Of a stretch of 64,000 nt of DNA, positions 51,954-60,191 are shown one piece after another (positions within the stretch are counted from its first letter, which is position 1; each line of letters begins with the position of its first letter). The notes beneath the pieces are model-generated. The model searched no databases. It saw only the letters and a program-made list of their open reading frames with translations, and was not told the origin of the DNA. The stretch is taken from assembly GCA_019113915.1 (NCBI GenBank), contig DXGM01000003.1, forward strand, positions 62,001 to 126,000, in the 5' to 3' direction. The DNA comes from Candidatus Gordonibacter avicola (GTDB lineage Bacteria; Actinomycetota; Coriobacteriia; Coriobacteriales; Eggerthellaceae). The translations under genes were made by a program, and so were the position numbers.

Positions 51954-54803
51954 GTGGCGAATAGTTACAAAGAAACGATGAACCTGCCGAAGACCGACTT
52001 CGCAATGCGGGCAAACCTGCCCGAAAGCGAGCCGAAGCGCCTTGCGAAGTGGGAAGAGGAGCGCATCTACGAGCGCGTGCTGGAGAAGAACAAAGACGGC
52101 AAGCCGTTTATCCTGCACGATGGCCCGCCGTATGCGAACGGCCCCATCCACATTGGCCACGCTTTCAACAAAATCCTCAAGGACTTTGTGAACAAATCCC
52201 ACGCGCAGCGCGGGTTCTTCACGCCGTACGTGCCGGGTTGGGACTGCCACGGCCAGCCCATCGAGCACATGGTGGAAAAGACGCTCGGCCCCGAGAAAAT
52301 GGCGAAGATCGACCAGCCGACGCTGCGCCGCCTCTGCCGCGAGTGGGCCGAAAAGTACGTTGACGTGCAGCGCGAGGGTTTCAAGCGCCTGGGTGTGAAC
52401 GGCGACTGGGAGCATCCCTACCTCACGTTTTTGCCGAACTACGAGGCCGGCAACGTTGAGGTGTTCAAGAAGATGTATCTGGACGGCTCGGTGTATCGCG
52501 GTCGCAAGCCCATCCATTGGTGCTCGCGCTGCCATACGGCGCTCGCCGAGGCGGAAATCGAATACGGCGACGAAACTTCTCCCTCTATCTTTGTGAAGTT
52601 CAAGCTGGACGTGATGCCCGGCATGTTTGAGACCGCGGGTGCCACGGGGGATGCGTATGTGCTCATCTGGACCACGACGCCCTGGACGCTGCCGGCAAAC
52701 ACGGCCGTGTCACTGGCGCCCGACGCCGACTACGTAATGGTGGTCGCGGATGGTTCGAACATGATCATGGCGCGTGAGCTGGTGGAACAGGTGGCTGAAA
52801 CGGCTGGCTGGCAGGACTGGCATCTGGTGGAAGAGTCCACGGGCACCCTGGTGTCTTTGAAGGGCCGCGAGCTCACGGGGCTCACGTACACGTGCCCCAT
52901 CCGTCAGGATCTCAAGGGCACCATCATCTACGGCGACCACGTGACGCTGGACACGGGTACCGGCTGCGTACACACGGCCCCTGGTCACGGCCAGGACGAC
53001 TACCTGGTGGCGCTCGAATTCGACGTGCCGCTGCTCATGCCGGTTGACGACAACGGCGTGCTCACCGACGAGGCGGGCCCCTTCGCCGGCCTTTCGGTGG
53101 ACGACGCGAACCCGGTTATCATTGACTGGCTGCGCGAGCGCGGCACGCTGGTGGCTGAGAAGAAGATCACGCACAGCTACCCGCACTGCTGGCGCTGCCA
53201 CGAGCCCGTCATCTTCCGCGCCACCGACCAGTGGTTCGTGTCGATGGACAAGAATTCCCTGCGCGAGGATGCGCTCCATGCCATCGATAACACGGTGGAG
53301 TGGATTCCCGCGTGGGCGAAGAACCGCATCGGAAGCATGGTGGCCGATCGTCCCGACTGGTGCATCTCGCGCCAGCGTTCGTGGGGCGTGCCCATCCCTG
53401 TGTTCAAGTGCGCGAAGTGCGGCAACACGGTGGCGAACGAGGCCACGTTTGACGCGGTGATCGACCTCTTCTATCGCGAAGGTGCCGACGCGTGGTTTAC
53501 GCGCAAGCCGTCCGAGTATCTGCCGCGCGGCATCAAGTGCGAGACCTGCGGCTGTACCGAACTGGTGCCCGAGAAGGACATTTTGGATGTGTGGTGGGAG
53601 TCGGGCGTGTCGCACACCTCCGTGCTGAAGCACCGCGCTAATGAGGGCCTGCGCTTCCCGGCCGACATGTATCTGGAAGGCTCTGACCAGCACCGTGGCT
53701 GGTTCCAGTCATCCCTCCTCACCAGCATGGGCGCCTACGGTGTGCCGCCGTACAAGAGTGTCATGCACTGCGGCTTCACGGTGGACGGCGAGGGCCGTAA
53801 GATGTCGAAGTCGCTCGGCAACGGCGTGGATCCGGCCGAGGTTATGGCGAAGTCCGGCGCCGACGTGCTGCGCCTGTGGGTGGCGAGCGTTGACTACTCG
53901 CAGGACGTGAGTATCTCCGACGAGATTCTGCAGCGCACGAGCGAGGCCTACCGCCGCATCCGCAACACGTTCCGCTTCCTATTGGGCTCGCTCGACGACT
54001 TCAACGACGAGCGTAACGTCGTCACCGAGTGGGATGTGCTTGAGCCGATGGATCAGTGGATGATGGTGCGCACGCAGCACCTGCTCGCTGACGTGGAAGC
54101 AGCCTACGACGACTACAAGTTCCACCTGGTGTATCGCGCGGTGTATGACTACATCGTGAACGATCTGTCGTCGGTGTACATGGACGCCACAAAGGATCGC
54201 ATGTACTCTGAGGCGCCCGATTCGCCGCGCCGCCGCGCCGTGCAGACTGTGCTCATGAACATTCTTGAGGTGCTTGTGCGCGTGCTGTCGCCCATCCTGT
54301 CGTTCACGACCGACGAGGTGTGGGAACACTACCCGGTTGCGCTGCGTGAGCGCGAAGGCCGTCCAACGAACGTACAGTTGGCGGGCTGGCCTGAGCGCCG
54401 CGACTTTATGCCCGCGCTGCCCGAGCATGCCGCTGCCGAGAAGATTGCCGAGAACTTCGGCGTGGTGCTGGGCGTGCGCGAAGTGGTGACCAAGGCGCTT
54501 GAAGATGCCCGCGCGGAGAAGGTCGTCAACAAGAGCCAGGAGGCGGCCGTCGTGGTGCGTGCGCCGCGCTCGGTGCTCGACGTGACGGAGCAGTTCGACC
54601 GTGAGGTGTTCGAGGAGCTGTTCATCGTGGCGAGCGTGGCCTTCGAAGAGGCCGACGAGCTGGCGGTAACCATCACGCCCGCTACCGGCGAGAAGTGCCC
54701 GCGCTGCTGGAACTACCGCGAACTGGGCGGCAACGCTAACCATCCGGATGTGTGTGAGCGCTGCGGAGATGTGCTGGACATCCTCGCGGCGAAGGGGGAG
54801 TAG
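51954..54803 (+). CDS. ileS: Isoleucyl-tRNA synthetase
   Basis: A 949-residue class I synthetase. HIGH motif at residues 66-69 (PPYANGPIHIGHA), editing domain in the middle (TTTPWTLPANTAV), KMSKS at residues 616-620 (GRKMSKSLGNG), anticodon-binding helical domain, and a C-terminal zinc ribbon (CPRCWNYREL and CERCG). It is the shorter bacterial type rather than the eukaryote-like type. The start is the GTG at 51954 (MANSYKETMN) with AAAGGTACGG upstream and a TATACT box at 51886-51891. I see no T-box leader. It is followed closely by lspA, the frequent ileS-lspA arrangement. Confidence 0.96.
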   Translation: MANSYKETMNLPKTDFAMRANLPESEPKRLAKWEEERIYERVLEKNKDGKPFILHDGPPYANGPIHIGHAFNKILKDFVNKSHAQRGFFTPYVPGWDCHGQPIEHMVEKTLGPEKMAKIDQPTLRRLCREWAEKYVDVQREGFKRLGVNGDWEHPYLTFLPNYEAGNVEVFKKMYLDGSVYRGRKPIHWCSRCHTALAEAEIEYGDETSPSIFVKFKLDVMPGMFETAGATGDAYVLIWTTTPWTLPANTAVSLAPDADYVMVVADGSNMIMARELVEQVAETAGWQDWHLVEESTGTLVSLKGRELTGLTYTCPIRQDLKGTIIYGDHVTLDTGTGCVHTAPGHGQDDYLVALEFDVPLLMPVDDNGVLTDEAGPFAGLSVDDANPVIIDWLRERGTLVAEKKITHSYPHCWRCHEPVIFRATDQWFVSMDKNSLREDALHAIDNTVEWIPAWAKNRIGSMVADRPDWCISRQRSWGVPIPVFKCAKCGNTVANEATFDAVIDLFYREGADAWFTRKPSEYLPRGIKCETCGCTELVPEKDILDVWWESGVSHTSVLKHRANEGLRFPADMYLEGSDQHRGWFQSSLLTSMGAYGVPPYKSVMHCGFTVDGEGRKMSKSLGNGVDPAEVMAKSGADVLRLWVASVDYSQDVSISDEILQRTSEAYRRIRNTFRFLLGSLDDFNDERNVVTEWDVLEPMDQWMMVRTQHLLADVEAAYDDYKFHLVYRAVYDYIVNDLSSVYMDATKDRMYSEAPDSPRRRAVQTVLMNILEVLVRVLSPILSFTTDEVWEHYPVALREREGRPTNVQLAGWPERRDFMPALPEHAAAEKIAENFGVVLGVREVVTKALEDARAEKVVNKSQEAAVVVRAPRSVLDVTEQFDREVFEELFIVASVAFEEADELAVTITPATGEKCPRCWNYRELGGNANHPDVCERCGDVLDILAAKGE

Positions 54804-54807
54804 GCTC

Positions 54808-55389
54808 TTGGAGGAGCAGAAGCACGCCGAAACCGCCAGCCCTGCCCCCGCGCGGCTGGCGGGGCTCTCACGCCCCCGCGCTGCCGTGATTCTCGCTGCC
54901 CTTGTGGCAGTGTGGTTCGCGCTTGACCAGCTTACCAAGGCATACTTCAACGGCTCGTTTGCGGTGGGCGAGGTGGCCGCGGGGCCGTTTCTTGGCCTCG
55001 TGCGCTTCCGCCTGGTGCACAACACAGGCATGGCCTGGGGACTGTTTGGCGACTCGACGTTTCTGCTGGGCGTGGTGTCGCTTCTGGTGTGCGTGTTTCT
55101 AACCGCGTATCTTTTCGTGCTTTCGCCGCGGCCGAGTGTGTTGGAAACCATCGGCGTGGGGCTTGTGGTGGCGGGTGGCCTCGGCAATGCGCTAGACCGC
55201 TTCACCCTGGGTTACGTGGTGGACTTCATCGAGCCGGTGTTTATTGACTTCCCGGTGTTCAATGTGGCTGATATTGGAGTGATGTGTGGGTTTGTGCTGT
55301 TTGTGGTCGGCATGCTGCTCAGCTATCGTCGCGCGGCGCATGAGGAACGCCAGCTTGCGGCATCGGGCGAAGAGGGCGAGGATCAATGA
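54808..55389 (+). CDS. lspA: Lipoprotein signal peptidase (signal peptidase II)
   Basis: A 193-residue, four-helix aspartyl protease that cleaves prolipoprotein signal peptides. It has DQLTKAYF, RLVHNTGMAWG and the catalytic aspartates in GNALDRF and NVADIGVM. GGGGGAG lies 8 bases before the TTG at 54808 (MEEQKHAET reading from L to M); the frame start at 54748 inside ileS is not real. It overlaps the next gene (ATGA). Substrates would include the lipoprotein at 18613. Confidence 0.93.
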   Translation: MEEQKHAETASPAPARLAGLSRPRAAVILAALVAVWFALDQLTKAYFNGSFAVGEVAAGPFLGLVRFRLVHNTGMAWGLFGDSTFLLGVVSLLVCVFLTAYLFVLSPRPSVLETIGVGLVVAGGLGNALDRFTLGYVVDFIEPVFIDFPVFNVADIGVMCGFVLFVVGMLLSYRRAAHEERQLAASGEEGEDQ

Positions 55390-56420
55390 GTCGTTCGCTC
55401 TGTCATATCGTGGCCGCACCTGATGCGGGCATGCGCCTTGACGCGCTCTTGGCGGAGCGCGGGTTGTACCCCAGCCGCAGCGCTGCCGCGCGCGCCATCG
55501 AAGAGGGCGTCGTGTTCGTGAATGGCACCGTGGTGGCCAAGAAGTATGCCGTGGCTTCCGGCGACACCATTGTCTATGAAGTGTCCGAAGACCCTGCTCC
55601 CACCAAGCTGGAAGGCCAGCCCATCGACCTGGACGTGCGCTTTGAAGACGACCATCTTATGGTGCTGTCGAAGCAGGCGGGGCTTGTGTGCCACCCGTCG
55701 GTCGATCACTACGACGGCACGTTGGTGAACGCGCTCGTGTATCGCTGCGGGGCGGGCAATCTCTGCAATGTGCAGGGCGAAGATGACCGCCTGGGCATTG
55801 TACATCGCCTCGACCGCGACACAACGGGCCTTATGCTGGTGGCCAAGGATAACGCAACTGGCGAGGCGCTCATGGCCGACATCCGCGACCGCGCCGTCGA
55901 CCGCCGCTACCTGGCGCTCGTGCATGGCGTGATTGCGCACGACACCGGCATGATTGATGCGCCCATCGCACGCTCGGCCAACGAGCGCACCCGCATGGCT
56001 ATCCGCGACGTGCCCTCGGCGCGCGACGCTGTTACCACCTTCCGCGTGCTGGAACGCTTCGAACACGGCTCGCGCGACGACGGCTACACGCTCATCGACT
56101 GCAAGCTCTTTACCGGCCGCACGCACCAAATACGCGTGCACATGGAATACGCCAAGCATCCGTTGGTAGGCGAGCCCGTTTACACGTCGAACGCGCCGAA
56201 AGATGCGGCGGCAAACTGCGGACTTGAGCGGCAGTTTCTCCACTCGTTCATGCTGTCCTTTGAGCACCCGATGACAGGCGAGTCCCTTTCCTTCGCCGAC
56301 AATCTGCCAGCCGACTTGCAAGGGGTTCTTGATGCCCTCGCGCCGCGCAGCACGGGGCGCACGGAGGCGGGCGACGAAGTGTTCTCGCTTCTAAGCAACG
56401 CGCCCCACCCGTATCTTTAG
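55386..56420 (+). CDS. RluA/RluD-family pseudouridine synthase
   Basis: A 344-residue enzyme with an N-terminal S4 RNA-binding domain (residues about 15-70; MRLDALLAERGLYPSRSAAAR) and the RluA-type catalytic domain. The latter has the catalytic aspartate in VHRLDRDTTGLMLVAK, FTGRTHQIRVHMEY, and the end HSFMLSFEHP. It isomerises uridines in rRNA; position specificity (RluD-like 23S sites) is likely but unproven. Its ATG overlaps the lspA stop, so ileS-lspA-rluD form one operon. Confidence 0.9.
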   Translation: MSRSLCHIVAAPDAGMRLDALLAERGLYPSRSAAARAIEEGVVFVNGTVVAKKYAVASGDTIVYEVSEDPAPTKLEGQPIDLDVRFEDDHLMVLSKQAGLVCHPSVDHYDGTLVNALVYRCGAGNLCNVQGEDDRLGIVHRLDRDTTGLMLVAKDNATGEALMADIRDRAVDRRYLALVHGVIAHDTGMIDAPIARSANERTRMAIRDVPSARDAVTTFRVLERFEHGSRDDGYTLIDCKLFTGRTHQIRVHMEYAKHPLVGEPVYTSNAPKDAAANCGLERQFLHSFMLSFEHPMTGESLSFADNLPADLQGVLDALAPRSTGRTEAGDEVFSLLSNAPHPYL

Positions 56421-56551
56421 TCCTGCGCAGGTTCCGGGATAATTCCGCTCTTTCGTTGTTCACTGGTCGCAAAGCGCCGGCGGAAGGCTACACTGGTGCC
56501 GAATCGTCAACGACGAGGCAACCTGTCTCACACACGAAAGGGACTGTCATC

Positions 56552-57568
56552 GTGCACGAGCAAGACCGTTGTGGCATCCTTCTGGCGAATACCGGCACGC
56601 CGGCCGAACCGCGTCCTCACGCAGTGCGGAAGTATCTCGCAAAGTTCCTCTCGGATCCGCGCATTGTTCCCATGAACCGCGTGGGATGGTGGTTTATTCT
56701 GCACGCATTCATCCTGCCGAAGCGCGGACGGGCCTCGGCTGAAAAGTATGCGGCCATCTGGACCGACGAGGGTTCTCCTTTCGCCGTTGCGCACGACAAA
56801 CTTCAGCATGCACTGGAAGCGCGGCTTCAGGAAGAAGGCTTCGATGTGGTGGTGCGCTGCGGCATGAGCTACAGCGAACCGTCCGTACACGATGCCGTTC
56901 GCGACCTCAAAAAGGGCGGGTGCACACGCCTCGTGGTGCTGCCGTTGTACCCACAAAGCGCGCATTCTACGACGGGCGCTGTGTCCGACGGCGTGCAGCG
57001 GGCGCTGCGTAAGGAGCGCTGGGATGTGCCGCTCACCTTCGTGGACAACTACCACGACAACGGCACCTACGCGCGCGCCATCGCCGCTTCCATCAAGCAT
57101 GCCGGGTTTAACCCTGATTCTGATGACAAGGTGCTGTTCTCATTTCACTCCATTCCGCTCACGGATATTGAAGAGGGCGACACCTACGAGCTGCAGGCGG
57201 GAGCTTCCAGCTTGCATATAGCTGGTGAGCTGGGCATAGACCGTAACCGTTGGACTATTGGGTATCAGTGTCGCTTCGACAAGGGACGCGAATGGCTTTC
57301 GCCCTATACCACCGACGTGCTGGCACGTTGGGCCGAGGCACGGGTTGGGCGCGTGTTTCTCGTGTGCCCGAACTTCGCCGTGGATTGCCTGGAGACGCTC
57401 TACGACGTTGACCACGAACTCAAGCCGTACTACTACGACAAGATTAAGGAAACGGGGGGCACCCCGCACGAGGACAGCCTCGTGTACGTTCCCTGCCTTG
57501 ACCGCAGCCGCGCGCACGTACGCGTACTGGCCGACGTGCTGCGCCCCCATGTGGAAGGAGACCGCTGA
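56552..57568 (+). CDS. hemH: Ferrochelatase
   Basis: A 338-residue ferrochelatase inserting iron into a porphyrin. It starts at the GTG at 56552 (MHEQDRCGILLANTGTP), with AAAGGG 9 bases upstream; the frame from 56456 is longer but unsupported. GILLANTGTPAEPRP fits the family opening. H199 (FSFHSIP) and E281 (DCLETL) are the two metal-handling residues. IGYQCRFDKGREWLSP corresponds to the FQSR-x-G-x-x-WL-P region. Whether it acts on protoporphyrin or coproporphyrin cannot be told here. It overlaps coaBC by one base. Other haem genes are outside the window. Confidence 0.9.
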   Translation: MHEQDRCGILLANTGTPAEPRPHAVRKYLAKFLSDPRIVPMNRVGWWFILHAFILPKRGRASAEKYAAIWTDEGSPFAVAHDKLQHALEARLQEEGFDVVVRCGMSYSEPSVHDAVRDLKKGGCTRLVVLPLYPQSAHSTTGAVSDGVQRALRKERWDVPLTFVDNYHDNGTYARAIAASIKHAGFNPDSDDKVLFSFHSIPLTDIEEGDTYELQAGASSLHIAGELGIDRNRWTIGYQCRFDKGREWLSPYTTDVLARWAEARVGRVFLVCPNFAVDCLETLYDVDHELKPYYYDKIKETGGTPHEDSLVYVPCLDRSRAHVRVLADVLRPHVEGDR

Positions 57569-58800
57569 TGGCCGAACGAGAAGCGCTGAGCGTTGAGGAA
57601 GCGCGCGACGCACGTCCCACGGTGCTGGTGGGTGTTACGGGATGCATCGCCGCGTACAAGTCCTGCGAGATCGTGCGCCTTCTGCAGAAGGCTGGCGTGC
57701 GCGTAAAGGTGGTCATGACCGAACACGCCACCGAATTCGTGGGGCCCACCACGTTCCGCGCGCTCACGCGCGAGCCGGTAGCGGTGGGGCTGTTCGACAA
57801 CCCGTCGGACCCCATCCACCACATTTCGCTTGCTCAGGAGGCCGACGTCTTCGTTATTGCGCCGTGTACCGCGAACGTCATTGCCAAAATTGCGAACGGG
57901 TTGGCCGACGATCTGCTGACCACGACCGCGCTTGCCTGCACGTGTCCGCTGGTGGTGGCACCGGCCATGAACGTGAATATGTATGAGAACCCCGCAACGC
58001 GCTACAACATCGGGAAGCTGCACATTCGCGGCGCACGTATTGTGGAAGCGGACGAAGGGTATCTGGCCTGCGGCGATGTGGGGCGCGGGCGCTTGGCGGA
58101 ACCCGTCGACATCGTGAGCGCGGTGCTGGATGAGGTGGGGATGACGCACGACTTGGCCGGACGCCGCGTGCTCGTGACGGCGGGCCCCACGGTGGAACCG
58201 CTTGATCCGGTGCGCTACCTCACGAACCGCTCATCGGGTAAGACCGGCTACGCCCTTGCGCGCGCGGCGGCGCGACGAGGGGCGGAAGTGACGTTGGTGT
58301 CAGGCCCGGTGGCGCTTTCTGCACCGGAAGGCGTGCGCACGGTGCACGTGGAAAGCGCGCGTGACATGCTTGTCGCCGCCGAGGCGGCGTTTGCTACGGC
58401 CGACATCGCGGTGTTTTCTGCTGCAGTGGCAGACGTACGTCCAAAGGAAGTGGCAGCTCAGAAGCTTAAGAAGGGTACTGAGGGTGTGGACTTGAGCACT
58501 ATTGAATTGGTGGAGAACCCCGATATCTTGGCCACCCTTGCCGTCAGGAAGCGCCCGGAGCAGGTGGTAGTAGGCTTCGCTGCTGAAACCAACGACGTGA
58601 TAGCCAACGCCCAGAAGAAACTCTCCACCAAGCACGCCGACCTGATTGTAGGTAATGAGGTGGGAGAGGGTCGCGCGTTCGGCACCGACGACAACGAAGT
58701 CTGGTTTGTCTCAGCCGAAGAAACCTACGCGCTCCCCCTTATGTCCAAAGACCGCCTCGCCGACGAAATCCTCGACAAAGCACTCCAGTTCTTCAAGTAA
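57568..58800 (+). CDS. coaBC: Bifunctional phosphopantothenoylcysteine decarboxylase/synthase
   Basis: A 410-residue CoA-biosynthetic enzyme. The N-terminal CoaC flavoprotein domain has VLVGVTGCIAAYKSCEI, the ADVFVIAPCTANVIAKIANG segment and PAMNVNMYENPATRYN. The C-terminal CoaB domain (from about residue 195) has VLVTAGPTVEPLDPVRYLTN, SSGKTGYALA and AAVADVRPKEVA. All landmark motifs are present. The ATG at 57568 overlaps the hemH stop (TGATG). It converts 4'-phosphopantothenate plus cysteine to 4'-phosphopantetheine. Confidence 0.95.
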   Translation: MAEREALSVEEARDARPTVLVGVTGCIAAYKSCEIVRLLQKAGVRVKVVMTEHATEFVGPTTFRALTREPVAVGLFDNPSDPIHHISLAQEADVFVIAPCTANVIAKIANGLADDLLTTTALACTCPLVVAPAMNVNMYENPATRYNIGKLHIRGARIVEADEGYLACGDVGRGRLAEPVDIVSAVLDEVGMTHDLAGRRVLVTAGPTVEPLDPVRYLTNRSSGKTGYALARAAARRGAEVTLVSGPVALSAPEGVRTVHVESARDMLVAAEAAFATADIAVFSAAVADVRPKEVAAQKLKKGTEGVDLSTIELVENPDILATLAVRKRPEQVVVGFAAETNDVIANAQKKLSTKHADLIVGNEVGEGRAFGTDDNEVWFVSAEETYALPLMSKDRLADEILDKALQFFK

Positions 58801-58812
58801 CACCCAATGCTA

Positions 58813-58842
58813 CCGTAGGGCAAGGGCTCTGCCCTTGCCGCT
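58813..58842. repeat. Palindromic repeat family 3, copy 1
   Basis: CCGTAGGGCAAGGGCTCTGC then CCTTGCCGCT: a GGCAAGGGC/GCCCTTGCC hairpin with TCT loop. The inverted copy at 60139-60168 differs at two positions that are paired with each other. Confidence 0.75.
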
Positions 58843-58926
58843 GCGAAAAAGTGTGACGCGCTTCGCGCTAGGAATGTGAGAAAACTTGTGGCATACTAGC
58901 CAGCGCGATAGCGCGTCACACTTTGT
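58838..58926. repeat. Interspersed repeat family 2, copy 2 (full palindromic form)
   Basis: Left arm AAAGTGTGACGCGCTTCGCG (from 58848) and right arm GCGCGATAGCGCGTCACACT (to 58922) flank a 32-base middle. The right part, reversed, matches 16700-16754, and the left arm with CCGCTGC matches 16692-16723. It lies between coaBC and tRNA-Pro. Confidence 0.75.
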
Positions 58927-59075
58927 CCGCGCCAATCTGGCAGGTAAGGAACTTTCGTTGTGGCGCTTCATGCTGAAAATCGTCAATTCGCGTAAATTCC
59001 TTCTTGAAATGTGAAAGCGTTACCGGTAAGATAAGCAAGCTGTTTGAAACGCCCCGGGCGCAACAAGCAGGAAAA

Positions 59076-59152
<77 letters not shown>

Positions 59153-59160
59153 GCAACTAC

Positions 59161-59198
59161 ACAGGTCGGAAGTTCAAAACTTCCGACCTGTTTCTTTT
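59161..59198 (+). terminator. Terminator after tRNA-Pro
   Basis: CAGGTCGGAAGTT (59162-59174) pairs perfectly with AACTTCCGACCTG (59178-59190), followed by TTTCTTTT. Strong. Confidence 0.92.
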
Positions 59199-59211
59199 CC
59201 GGGAGGGAAGT

Positions 59212-59628
59212 ATGAAACACCGCGTAACGGTGACCGTCCTCGAAACCACGGTGAACACGGCGCTTCAGAAAGCGTATCTGGCGAATCCTGAAAGCGGGCC
59301 GTGCCCTTGCTTCTCCGAGGGCGACGTTTTCGAATTCTGGCGCGAAGAGGGCCGTGACGATTTCTACCGGTTTGGCGGAGACACCCGCTTTCCCTGTGCG
59401 GAGGCGTGGGATTGCATCAGCCGCTACCTCTACACTGGCCTGCAAGGTGGCGCATTCATGCAGAAGTGGACTCGCGACGAGCGCGTGATGATTGCCTGCT
59501 GCAACGATGGCACGCGCCCGGTCATCTTCAAGCTTGAGCGCAGTGACGTGCCCGAGACCGACGAAGATCGCCGCTACCTTGAAGAGCACGATTTCACCTG
59601 GGGTGCCGCTGACGCCTATACCGGCTAG
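59212..59628 (+). CDS. TIGR04076-family small protein
   Basis: A 138-residue protein from the ATG at 59212 (MKHRVTVTVLETTVN) with GGGAGGGAAG upstream. It has CPCFSEGDVFEF, CAEAWDCISRYLYTGLQGGAF and DGTRPVIFKLERSDV. The PC-x-F-x-x-G-x-x-F and AW-x-x-I motifs are those of the uncharacterised TIGR04076 family found in anaerobic bacteria and archaea. Cysteine-rich (six or more), so possibly metal- or cofactor-binding, but the function is unknown. Monocistronic, after the tRNA terminator. Confidence 0.8.
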   Translation: MKHRVTVTVLETTVNTALQKAYLANPESGPCPCFSEGDVFEFWREEGRDDFYRFGGDTRFPCAEAWDCISRYLYTGLQGGAFMQKWTRDERVMIACCNDGTRPVIFKLERSDVPETDEDRRYLEEHDFTWGAADAYTG

Positions 59629-59790
59629 GCTGCCTTTCTGCCGTGTTACACGGCGGTATCAGATTACCCTCGATGCGCAACGCGCTGCCCACAACTCGCA
59701 TACGGCCCGCTCATGTGGGGGTGTGTGTCGCTCCACTCCACTATGCTCCAAGATGAAGATTGACACAGTGGTGGAAGGAGTGGTGCAATT

Positions 59791-60042
59791 ATGAGCATTA
59801 TTGTTTGGATTATCATCGGTGGTCTTGCGGGTTGGGTTGCGAATATGATCATGAAGTCCGACGGCGGCCTCGTGAAGAATATCGTGACGGGCATCGTCGG
59901 CGCCTTGATAGGCGGGTTCGTCATGAGTTTCTTCGGCGCTGCGGGCTTTACCGGCTTCAACCTGTGGTCGTTTGTGGTGGCGCTTATTGGTTCGGTCATT
60001 TTGATTGCCATCATCAACCTGCTCACCGGCAAGCGCGCGTAA
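59791..60042 (+). CDS. GlsB/YeaQ/YmgE-family membrane protein
   Basis: An 83-residue protein with three hydrophobic helices (IVWIIIGGLAGWVANMIM, NIVTGIVGALIGGFVMSFF, WSFVVALIGSVILIAIINLL). The GGLAGW and NI-GIVGA-IGG motifs are those of the transglycosylase-associated/GlsB stress-response family. Ribosome site AAGGAGTGG before the ATG. Function in envelope stress is proposed for relatives. It is ended by a terminator at 60059. Confidence 0.9.
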   Translation: MSIIVWIIIGGLAGWVANMIMKSDGGLVKNIVTGIVGALIGGFVMSFFGAAGFTGFNLWSFVVALIGSVILIAIINLLTGKRA

Positions 60043-60058
60043 AGACGCAGCACCTAAA

Positions 60059-60083
60059 AAGGGGGCTGTAATAGAGCCCCCTT
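60059..60083 (+). terminator. Terminator after GlsB-family gene
   Basis: AAGGGGGCT (60059-60067) pairs with AGCCCCCTT (60075-60083). A 9-bp stem nearly identical to the terminator at 16666. Confidence 0.75.
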
Positions 60084-60086
60084 ACT

Positions 60087-60122
60087 GCCAGGTCAATCGT
60101 AGGCAACTACAATTGACCTGGC
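60087..60122. repeat. Inverted repeat, 11-bp arms with inner stem
   Basis: GCCAGGTCAAT (60087-60097) and ATTGACCTGGC (60112-60122), with GTAG/CTAC pairing inside. It lies directly after the terminator; no promoter is evident. Possible second terminator stem for the convergent gene at 60192 or a protein-binding site. Confidence 0.6.
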
Positions 60123-60138
60123 ACCTTTATGTTTGCTG

Positions 60139-60168
60139 AGCGGTAAGGGCAGAGCCCTTACCCTACGG
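60139..60168. repeat. Palindromic repeat family 3, copy 2 (inverted)
   Basis: AGCGGTAAGGGCAGAGCCCT then TACCCTACGG; the reverse complement matches 58813-58842 at 28 of 30 positions, with both differences preserving the stem. Confidence 0.75.
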
Positions 60169-60191
60169 AAAGCTTACTCTCAGTGGCCGCA

